Positions 1 to 6,647 of a DNA stretch of 9,483 nt are shown here, piece by piece. The number at the start of each line of letters is the position of its first letter. Position 1 is the stretch's first letter. This DNA comes from an uncultured Eubacterium sp. (GTDB lineage: Bacteria > Bacillota > Clostridia > Lachnospirales > Lachnospiraceae), in contig CAJTVR010000063.1 in assembly GCA_910580075.1 (NCBI GenBank), forward strand, positions 1-9,483. Direction: 5' to 3'. Both the position numbers and the translations under genes were made by a program. The notes beneath the pieces were generated by a model that saw nothing but the letters and a program-made list of their open reading frames with translations, did no database searches and was not told the origin of the DNA.

Positions 1-132
1 TTGATTGCTCCTTTGCTTATTGGTTTTATACTATATGACCTTAAAAAATCTGTCCTGTTTATTGTAGCCTATCCACTGCTGGCTAATCAGCTTTATCTGC
101 AGATACATACCCCTCAAACAGTGGGATTTTGA
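1..132 (+). other. Short hydrophobic open frame running in from the left edge
   Basis: Frame 1 is open from the first base to a TGA at 130-132, giving 43 residues. The first part is strongly hydrophobic (LIAPLLIGFILYDL, then SVLFIVAYPLLA). It could be the tail of a membrane protein cut by the transposase fragment that follows, or a chance open frame. It overlaps the upstream extension of that fragment in another frame. I recognise no family and cannot show that it is expressed. Confidence 0.2.
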
Positions 133-682
133 TGATTCCCATTCCCCAAAATACCAAAAGTTCAAGGTCGATGCGCTCCCGCTTATTACCAACTTCCGCC
201 AGAACTGGACTTACAAGGAGTTTATCCCCTATCTCGAAGAACGCTATGGAAAGAAGATCAGGCCTGTGAACCGCCGATCTGAATGCGATATTCCTGAGGA
301 CTGCTCCTGTCCGCGCTGTGACGCGCCCATGCCATACCTCTACAGGAACAACGGTTCCAAAGGCCAGATTCTCTGTAAGGTATGCGATGCCAGATTCTTC
401 CCCGGGGACAGCCGGTTCTCTTCCATGAAGCTGCGCTGCCCACACTGCGGCAACACTCTCGTTCCAAAGAAAGAGCGGAAGCACTTCATCCTCCACAAAT
501 GTGTCAATCCGAAATGCCCTTACTGCCTCCGCAACCTCAAAAAGGTGGATGCGGATGACCTCAAAGAGGACTATGGCAAGAATAAATATAAGCTCCACTA
601 TATCTACCGTGAATTCACGTTGGATTTTTTCAGCATTGTTGTGATTGTTGTGGTTAAGCATTTTTGTAACGCGTATGGCTAA
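68..682 (+). pseudogene. Truncated zinc-ribbon DDE-type transposase (N-terminal part only)
   Basis: The frame is open from 68 to a TAA at 680-682. Convincing protein-like sequence starts near 125, upstream of the first GTG at 266, so the GTG is not the real start. The fragment carries two zinc ribbons: CPRC (308-319) paired with CKVC (374-385), and CPHC (437-448) paired with CVNPKCPYC (500-526). A basic segment ending in HYIYREFTLDFF follows. I recall this layout from DNA-binding N-termini of clostridial DDE transposases whose catalytic domain follows directly. Here the catalytic domain is missing: after about 632 the frame runs into low-complexity IVVIVVV and stops. This is a dead remnant. 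The assignment to a transposase rests on memory of the family; the zinc ribbons and truncation are visible. Confidence 0.65.
635..652. repeat. Tandem 9-bp direct repeat at transposase break point
   Basis: ATTGTTGTG occurs twice in succession (635-643 and 644-652), exactly where the zinc-ribbon transposase loses its expected sequence. It may mark the rearrangement or insertion junction, or be a chance low-complexity tract. Confidence 0.4.
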
Positions 683-700
683 TAAAATTATTTTCTAAAT

Positions 701-1430
701 TTATGAAGCAGTCCGTGCCTGATAAGGTGTACGGTATCCATTATAGCTGTGCGGACGAACACGGCTGTATGTGACACAGGCAGATTCCTCCACTGCCTGA
801 TACAGCGCCTCCCCTGTCTGAAACTCGTACAGATTGACACATTCATTTTTCAGTGTGCTGAAATACCTTTCCATAGGGGCGTTGCCGTATGGACATCCTG
901 CTTTGCTCATGCTTTGGATCACATGAGCGGATTCGCAGAATTCCGCGAAAGCTTTTGATGTGTACTGGGACCCCTGGTCGCTGCGGAGGATTCATTCTTC
1001 CTTGATCTGCGGCTGTGATTCCGGCGCTTTCTTCAAAGTCCGGATGGCAGGGCTTCTGCCGGGCCGTCTGTCTGTCACGCCTGCAATGACGCTCCGGTCA
1101 TACAAGCTGGCAATGCTGCAGTTGCAGCGCGCTTCCCCGTTTTTCAAAAACAGGTATGTGAAATCCGTACACCGCTTGTGGTTCGCCCCGGTCCGCCTGA
1201 AACTCCCGCTGCAGCCTGTTTTCAAAGATTTTGTGCGGTTTTCCGCGCTGGTAACCCGGTTTCTTCGGACGGACAGGGGAATACAGCCTCATTTCTGTAT
1301 TCATGTATTTATGTACGGTAACCGCGCTGTAATGACAGCCCCTGCGCGCCAAATAGACAGTCATGGTCCGGTATCCCGCCACCCCGTTATGCGTATGATA
1401 GTTCCCTGACCGGCTCTTTTGCCGCTTCCT
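701..1430 (-). pseudogene. IS3-family transposase orfB, broken (element A)
   Basis: This is the integrase-core transposase of an IS3 element, about 240 codons of an expected 280 or so. The N-terminal part (about 1390 down to 1190) reads GVAGYRTMTVYLARRG and then MNTE and VRPKKP, the usual pre-core region. A frameshift near 1187 leads into CTDFTYLFLKNG, which holds the first Asp of the DDE triad. An in-frame TGA at 992-994 interrupts just before ILRSDQGSQY, which holds the second Asp. The frame then stays open through NAPMERYFSTLKNE (the Glu) to a natural TAA at 701-703 after RPHSYNGYRTPYQAR. All three catalytic residues survive, but the frameshift and nonsense codon inactivate the gene. The 5' end joins a different IS3 element near 1435-1440, and no orfA of its own is seen. 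Confidence 0.85.
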
Positions 1431-1439
1431 TTTTTGCAT

Positions 1440-1848
1440 ACTTTCCCCGCTGGAATAGCAGATTCAGTAATATCAGTCAGCCATTTACTATCAGGCTTTT
1501 CCCCAGAAAAATCTCTTTTTATTTCATTTGGAACAGACGGTGCTGCTTCGCCTGCATATGAATTATATTCAGCCGTTCTTTTTACTTTTACCGCTGGATT
1601 TTCCTCATTCATTATCCTGCGGACAGTCTTTTCGGAAACAATGGCGTCTTCACGTCTGAGCAGTGCATGTATTCTGCGGCAGCCGTATCTGTTTTTATTT
1701 TCAGTGAATAATTTCCTGATGCGTATCCGTAAGGCAAAATATCTATCCGGCTGAGACATAGCTTGTTCCTGATAGTAATAACGGTTTCTCCAATAACCAT
1801 GGCAGCGGGTACTTGGTCTTTAGGGCACCGGTTATCACTGCCTTCTCC
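1440..1848 (-). pseudogene. IS3-family transposase orfB, N-terminal part (element B)
   Basis: Read on the - strand, the frame around 1836-1780 gives KAVITGALKTKYPLPWLLEK. A one-base shift near 1785 then gives RNRYYYQEQAMSQPDRYF, followed by the HTH_21-like segment NRYGCRRIHALLRRE and VSEKTVRRIM. The core begins with KWLTDIT, containing the first catalytic Asp, and continues to AIPAGKV. At about 1440 recognisable sequence stops and the frame runs out of phase into element A. The other two catalytic residues are lost. This is the second half of the same element as the orfA upstream and is non-functional. Confidence 0.8.
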
Positions 1849-2384
1849 CTGCTGCCGGGGAGCTGTCTGACCGGTGCCGGGGTCTTTTTTTAACACATTA
1901 ACCGTTTCTTTAAGGATATCTGTTTCCATCTGCATTCCGGGCATTTGATTCTTAAGCCCTACCGTTTCATGAGAGGATAAACAGCCTGATTCCGCTGGTG
2001 CAGTTCCTTCCTTAAGTTCTCCGGATGAAATATTTCTGTTATTCATCAGACCAGATGTATCTTCCTTTAGATAACGCTTCCGCCATTGGTAAATACCGGC
2101 TCTGCTGTAACCAGTATCTTCTGATACATATTTTATATTTTCTCCGTGTTCAAAACAGCGCCTGACTGCATCAGGTTTAACATCCGGCGGAGGATTTCCC
2201 GGATGATCCGGGGATTTGCAAAACGGGGAAGCAGTTTACGTTCTCTTTTCACCATATTTTCTGCAGCTGTCCATGTATATAACTGTCTTCCCGCTGGATA
2301 TCCCAAAATCCGTATTGTCCCAGAAACAGAATTTGTCTGGTGAAATACGTCTAATGCAGTTGATTTTTGTTTTTGAGAATACAT
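1848..2384 (-). pseudogene. IS3-family orfA (HTH and leucine-zipper protein), frameshifted (element B)
   Basis: The ATG at 2382-2384 opens MYSQKQKSTALDVFHQT, with VRILGYP-like sequence and RRQLYTW-like sequence after it, typical of IS3-group orfA N-termini. A frameshift near 2210 changes phase. The following frame reads VRRCFEHGENIKYVSEDTGYS and then AGIYQWRKRYLKE, a helix-turn-helix region, and later METDILKETVNVLKKD, the leucine-zipper segment that usually precedes the orfA/orfB junction. A second frameshift near 1848 follows. Upstream of the ATG is only a weak GAAAGAAG ribosome site. The gene is decayed. In living IS3 elements this protein binds the terminal repeats and supplies the N-terminus of the fused transposase. 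Confidence 0.75.
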
Positions 2385-2440
2385 ATAAAAACTTCTTTCA
2401 GATTCCTATAGCAGTCCAGGTTTTTGTCCGCACCCCCTAC

Positions 2441-2696
2441 CCGCGAATTCCGTGATACCGATAAGCCATTTCTCATTCGGTTTTTCCGCATGGAAGTCCC
2501 TGTTTACCGCATCTGGCACAGAAGGCGGGATTTCCCCTTGATAGGAGTTACATTTCCGCCTACTCTTGCCTCTGACCACAAACCCGTCTACCGTCATGAT
2601 CCTACGCACCGCCTTCTCGGAAATGACGGTTCCCCCACGGCTAATCAGGGCATGTATCCTGCGATACCCATAACGCCCGTTGTTTTCATGGAAAAG
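2441..2696 (-). pseudogene. IS3-family transposase orfB scrap (element C)
   Basis: About 85 codons of an orfB paralogous to that of element B: RYGYRRIHALISRGG, then VISEKAVRRIM, CNSYQGEIPPSVP and DFHAEKPNEKWLIGITEFA. The aspartate expected in the WLTDIT motif has become Gly (WLIGIT), so the first catalytic residue is lost as well. Both ends are abrupt: before about 2696 the frame is unrelated, and after about 2441 it leaves the family and meets the presumed left end of element B. It is aligned and similar to the element B segment, so the two form an imperfect direct repeat. Confidence 0.75.
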
Positions 2697-2838
2697 AACA
2701 GAAGATATTATACTACATTTCACAAAGGAATGTATTTATTTTAGGTTATGGACATCATTTAGCATATAATCTACAGAAGAGAAAAAAGTTTTATTATCGC
2801 ACTGTCCCTTCTATTCGGATATAGTTATATATTGTTTT
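2697..2838. other. Spacer between IS remnants and the operon end
   Basis: This AT-rich stretch lies between element C and the stop codon of the VirD4-like gene. I see no gene, and no G+C-rich hairpin followed by a T run on the - strand that would be a convincing intrinsic terminator for the operon. ATATA-GT-TATAT at 2819-2830 is self-complementary, but its two-base loop and lack of G/C make it a poor terminator. The boundary between the original locus and IS-derived DNA must fall here, but I cannot place it exactly. Confidence 0.5.
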
Positions 2839-4986
2839 TTACATAATTTCTAATCCTTTGGACTTTAGAATGTGTTCAATCTCTTTACATGAACCCGCTA
2901 CCGAATGTACTATGTAGCCGCACTGGTACAACCACTCTAGAACAATATATCCTTCCAGTTCCCCATCTAAAGCCAGTTTTTCCCAATACTCTTTTACACT
3001 TGCAATATCATTCTCATTAAGTTTCCTTATATAAGGCTTGCCTTTTCTCAAATCTGGCTTTTTACCTTTCATACAAACATACATCGCCATATTGACCAGG
3101 CTGAAAGAATCTCTTGCTTCAACTCCTTTTTTTAAAATAGATGGTACATCATATAATTGGCCATTTATCGAAATATCACCTATCTCACCTCGGCGCAGCA
3201 TATAACCCAGATTATTATAGGCGATAAATTCATCATCATCTGGACAGTTTGATATAGAAGAAATATAATGTTCTTTTGCTTCTTCAAAATTGCCCCTTTG
3301 ATATGCTTCCATTCCTCTTTCATTTTCTCTAATTGTATTTTCATCCTTATGTATCTCCGACTGCATAATGGATAAGATATTTTTTGTGATTTTAGGTATA
3401 TCTAGTCCATATGGCTGTGAAAAATCTATCCGTTCAATAATATCTGATTTCAGTTCTTCTACATCTGTTAGTTCATACTTTTCACATTTTTCCTTTACAA
3501 TTTTCAACGCTTCGACATTGCCATCAATATCCAGTCGTTGATTACGTGTATTATCGTAGTCCAGCTTCCGAATATCGTAAATGTTCTGGTCATATGCATC
3601 AATATCTAAAAGTTGCGCATAATATGGCCGTTTTCTCCCACTAAGCATTAGTGCCTGCCCCTTATCTTTGTCAAGATGCTGTAGGGAAAATACTGATATC
3701 AAAGGTATACGCCCGTCATGTTTCCTACCGCAAAGTGTGCTGATTTCTTCCAGCAGTGGCACTTCACGGCTAGTCAGGAAAATCCAATTTGTGCAGTTTG
3801 AACGTATTGTTTCTGATTCATCCCCATAACGTTGCTTCAACTGGTGTTTGCTCTGAATGATCAGGCAAAACCTGATATTACGGCTGCGTGCAGCTGTAAT
3901 CATAGAAGGAAAATCCTTGATTGTCGGAAGTGAGGAAAATTCATCCAAAATATAATTTAAGCGAATCTTCATCTGTCCGTTTTTTGTTGACTGTGCTTTA
4001 TAAATCAAGTACTCATAACTCTGCTTGATAAAAAGAGAAATCAGCGGATGATACGTCGTCTTTTCATCCGGCATGATCAGAAATATGGCAGACTTATCCT
4101 TTTCAATATGATCTAGAATATTGGAATTGTTAGCCAGCATATCCATCAAATTGGGCTGATATACAAAATAGCGAACTTTTTGGTCAAATGTACTTAAAAT
4201 CCCAGCCCTTGTATCTTTTGCTGTCAGGACAATGCCACTCAAAGCAGGCGCAATAATCTCATTGTCTTTTATGTACCGCCATATCGGGGATGAAGCTGGA
4301 TTTGACTTGTCAAACAACTGCCTCCGCAATCTTAGTACATTACTGATATTGACAGTCATATCTGATAGCTCATTGTCCCTACACATTTTAAATAAAATCA
4401 AAACCAGTCCAAAAAACATATCAGCCGCACTGTTCTGCCAAAAAGGATCTTTGCTCGTATCATCTGCTGCCAGCAAATTTTTCGCAATGTCATTTACCAT
4501 TTCACAGGTGCGATCGATATCACCTTCCCGATAAAAATGATAGGGAATACTCAGCGGATTCCATGCATTACCCAGCGTTGGATTTCTAAAATTTAATACC
4601 ATGATCTGATAGCCACCCCGTTCCAATTCTTTGGCAGTGCGGTTATATATCTCTGCCTTCGGATCTGAAATAACCATAGACTCACCCGCCCAGCCAAGTA
4701 ACCGCACTGTTGGCATAACAATAAGCCTTGTCTTCTTAGAACCTGTTGCACCTATTACAAGTGTATGAGAATCATGGCTGTCCACATAAACCGCCTTCTC
4801 GTCTTCATCAGCCAGAACAGGAATCCCCCCAGAAAACTGGTATAAAGATGCATCTTTTTCAGAAACCGGATCGTATTCCTTTCTACTCAGAGAAAATCTC
4901 TGATAACTCTTCTTGACTTCCGATAAAGGTTCTAACGTAGCATCATATAAATTTTCTGGCATAGTCTGAACATTCGTTCTTAACAT
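2839..4986 (-). CDS. Soluble VirD4/TraG-like P-loop ATPase with C-terminal TPR/Sel1-like tail
   Basis: A 715-residue relative of type IV coupling proteins (VirD4/TraG), the hexameric RecA-fold motors that feed DNA or protein into conjugation channels. The Walker A region is GATGSKKT (residues 79-86), with Lys in place of the usual Gly before the catalytic Lys85. SDPKAE (107-112) matches the conserved motif after the P-loop. Walker B is NYILDEF (344-350, Asp348 and Glu349), and LIIQSK (375-380) fits the downstream Gln motif. Coupling proteins normally have N-terminal transmembrane helices; the first 70 residues here are polar, so a cytosolic protein is predicted. Residues 555-595 (GNFEEAKEHYISSI) look TPR-like and 620-690 Sel1-like, an unusual addition. 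The start is ATG at 4986 with a weak AGGA nine bases upstream. It is the last gene of the operon, 19 bases after the TPR gene. No relaxase or channel gene is near, so it may have been recruited for another role. Confidence 0.85.
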   Translation of the reverse strand: MLRTNVQTMPENLYDATLEPLSEVKKSYQRFSLSRKEYDPVSEKDASLYQFSGGIPVLADEDEKAVYVDSHDSHTLVIGATGSKKTRLIVMPTVRLLGWAGESMVISDPKAEIYNRTAKELERGGYQIMVLNFRNPTLGNAWNPLSIPYHFYREGDIDRTCEMVNDIAKNLLAADDTSKDPFWQNSAADMFFGLVLILFKMCRDNELSDMTVNISNVLRLRRQLFDKSNPASSPIWRYIKDNEIIAPALSGIVLTAKDTRAGILSTFDQKVRYFVYQPNLMDMLANNSNILDHIEKDKSAIFLIMPDEKTTYHPLISLFIKQSYEYLIYKAQSTKNGQMKIRLNYILDEFSSLPTIKDFPSMITAARSRNIRFCLIIQSKHQLKQRYGDESETIRSNCTNWIFLTSREVPLLEEISTLCGRKHDGRIPLISVFSLQHLDKDKGQALMLSGRKRPYYAQLLDIDAYDQNIYDIRKLDYDNTRNQRLDIDGNVEALKIVKEKCEKYELTDVEELKSDIIERIDFSQPYGLDIPKITKNILSIMQSEIHKDENTIRENERGMEAYQRGNFEEAKEHYISSISNCPDDDEFIAYNNLGYMLRRGEIGDISINGQLYDVPSILKKGVEARDSFSLVNMAMYVCMKGKKPDLRKGKPYIRKLNENDIASVKEYWEKLALDGELEGYIVLEWLYQCGYIVHSVAGSCKEIEHILKSKGLEIM

Positions 4987-5005
4987 TTTATTTTATCCTA
5001 CTTTC

Positions 5006-6628
5006 CTAATAAATCGAGTTTAAAACACTTTTTATGTATTCTTCCAGACCAGCTTTACTACCTACAAACTTTGCATGCATGTCTTCTAGATACTTTGTAA
5101 GAGACAAATCGTAATCCTCCGAAATGCTGTCTTTTTTAAAATTACTCCACAGATAGCCAGTATTCTCTTTATTTTGGTTCCAATAATTGATTGCCTCAGT
5201 ATCTTTAATCATATTTAGAAATCTGTTTATCTCGAAAATCACATGAGAATTACTCTGATTTATTTCCGCTGAAAATAGAAAGAATAGCAACGGCACTATC
5301 TGCTTTTGTGAATTTTGTATAATACTAGAAGAATTATTCCAGCTCTGACTGGCTGAATCAAAAAATAATGAATCATTCCACATAATTTCTGCCAGACGTA
5401 AGACAGGATCATCTTTATTGTAATTTACCAAGATCAACATAGTAAATAATTTTGCCGCTTCTTTATTTCTTCCAGCGTTACTATTTGTAATTGCAATCAG
5501 ATTTAATGTATTTTCCGAAGGATCTTTTTCATACAATTCCTTAAACAATTCCAATGCACCTTCATAATCCCCTTGAGCTTTCATGCAGATAGCCCTGTTT
5601 CTTACAAATAACAGATGCAAATGACTGATTCCAGCACGTTCTATAATCTGTTCTTCATATTCTGATAAACGATATAATTCATCAAATTTCCCTAATCCTA
5701 TATATGTATTAAACAGACTTTTTACGTAATTTTCTTCTACTGCAATTTTCCGGTTGTCCATATTTACTACAGGCATTCCCTCTGTATCATGTGTAATCCC
5801 AAAATATTCTTCTGCCATACCTAATGCCTTTTCCCTGTCATCCCGACTGGATGAATCTGCATACGCCTCAATCAGCCCAAACGTCAGCTGGGGCAGATTC
5901 TTTCCCCATCGCTGATATCCCTGTTCCATGACAGAAACTCTGTAACGTTTTAAATTCATGTCCTTGCAAAGATAACTGATCTTGAGATAATCATCAAATG
6001 TAACGTCTTTATTATCTGCAATTTTCTTTATTTCTTCTTTAAATCCCTGTTCGTCACGCTCTCCAGAAAAAAATTTCAACCTGCTAACAATAGCTTCTCC
6101 TGAATTTTCTTCCAGCATATCAATTTCTCCAAAATTAAAACAATGCGGAACCGATTCCATATTTTTATTCTTCCAATAACAGTCCAAAAATTCCCTTACT
6201 GGTTCGCCTTCTTTTAATGCATCATCCTCTTCATCCAATCCAACATAAAAGGCAATATCTTTTTGCAATTTTGCTAGTTTCCGTTTCTTTTCGTTTTCAT
6301 CTACATGAAACCTACAGAATCCTGTTCCATATCCCCAGCTAAATTTTCCTTCATTTTCTGGTGACAGTAAGATAAAGGTCTTCTTTGGTTTCTTCAAATA
6401 TCTGGCATACAGAACCAAAGATACTGACATGTTAACTTTTCTGGCATCAATGATTGTAAAATCATCACTACCAACAGCCGACCATACTTGTAAAGAAGCT
6501 GGCATATTTTGGGAAATATCAATACACTGCATATCTTCTGCATAAATTTTACATCTTTCACCTAAATGACTGATAAATGTATCATAATTTTCTTCTTCAA
6601 TTGCTGATGCGATATAATTGCACTTCAT
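5006..6628 (-). CDS. Rossmann-like (TIR/NDT-like) domain plus TPR-repeat protein
   Basis: A 540-residue protein that I do not recognise as a named family. Residues 1-130 look alpha/beta. The stretch DDFTIIDARKVNMSVSLVLY (55-74) followed by KKPKKTFILLSP (79-90) has the pattern of TIR or nucleoside-deoxyribosyltransferase-like folds, in which an 'is this an Asp/Asn-rich loop then helix then strand' unit binds a nucleotide. This is pattern resemblance only, and I cannot name a catalytic Glu. From about 200 onward it is helical. AQGDYEGALELFKELYEKDP (351-370) is a good TPR, and AGRNKEAAKLFTMLI (385-399) continues the array, so it is probably a protein-binding scaffold. No signal peptide or membrane helix is evident, implying a cytosolic protein. 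It is preceded by GGAGGT seven bases before the ATG, lies 19 bases after the protease-NTPase gene and 19 before the VirD4-like gene, and is likely co-translated. It could be a sensor or adaptor, or carry a nucleotide-cleaving effector domain. Confidence 0.75.
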   Translation of the reverse strand: MKCNYIASAIEEENYDTFISHLGERCKIYAEDMQCIDISQNMPASLQVWSAVGSDDFTIIDARKVNMSVSLVLYARYLKKPKKTFILLSPENEGKFSWGYGTGFCRFHVDENEKKRKLAKLQKDIAFYVGLDEEDDALKEGEPVREFLDCYWKNKNMESVPHCFNFGEIDMLEENSGEAIVSRLKFFSGERDEQGFKEEIKKIADNKDVTFDDYLKISYLCKDMNLKRYRVSVMEQGYQRWGKNLPQLTFGLIEAYADSSSRDDREKALGMAEEYFGITHDTEGMPVVNMDNRKIAVEENYVKSLFNTYIGLGKFDELYRLSEYEEQIIERAGISHLHLLFVRNRAICMKAQGDYEGALELFKELYEKDPSENTLNLIAITNSNAGRNKEAAKLFTMLILVNYNKDDPVLRLAEIMWNDSLFFDSASQSWNNSSSIIQNSQKQIVPLLFFLFSAEINQSNSHVIFEINRFLNMIKDTEAINYWNQNKENTGYLWSNFKKDSISEDYDLSLTKYLEDMHAKFVGSKAGLEEYIKSVLNSIY

Positions 6629-6635
6629 GGCTCAT

Positions 6636-6641
6636 ACCTCC
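6636..6641 (-). promoter_or_regulatory. Ribosome binding site of the Rossmann-TPR gene
   Basis: GGAGGT on the - strand lies seven bases upstream of the ATG at 6626-6628. It supports that start and independent ribosome loading inside the operon. Confidence 0.8.
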
Positions 6642-6647
6642 AAATTC

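Larger units (their letters stand above)
690..2700 (-). mobile_element. Cluster of decayed IS3-family insertion sequences
   Basis: Three - strand pieces of IS3-family transposase genes lie end to end: an orfB (701-about 1430), an orfA plus partial orfB of a second type (about 1440-2384), and an orfB scrap of a paralogue of the second type (about 2441-2696). None is complete. I searched by eye for paired inverted repeats and target duplications and found none. Position 2418 (TGGACTGC read on the - strand, some 30 bases before the orfA ATG) could be an outer end of the second element, but its partner is absent. The block accounts for the stretch without intact genes. Confidence 0.75.

Noticed and set aside
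83..661. 192-residue open frame on the - strand
   Set aside because: It is antisense to the zinc-ribbon transposase, whose paired CxxC motifs are clearly on the + strand.
1885..1891. A7 run on the - strand as a programmed -1 frameshift site between orfA and orfB of element B
   Set aside because: The -1 frame meets a stop soon after. The protein-like sequence continues in the original frame past the run and shifts later (near 1848 and 1785), consistent with decay.
2819..2830. ATATAGTTATAT inverted repeat as operon terminator
   Set aside because: The stem is pure A/T with a two-base loop and no suitable T tract on the - strand.
4232..4534. 100-residue + strand open frame inside the VirD4-like gene
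   Set aside because: It is the antisense shadow of a conserved ATPase region, with no ribosome site or recognisable motif.
2839..4986. VirD4/TraG gene as evidence for an integrative conjugative element
   Set aside because: No relaxase, VirB4, channel or integrase gene is in the window, the protein lacks membrane helices, and its operon partners are not conjugation proteins.
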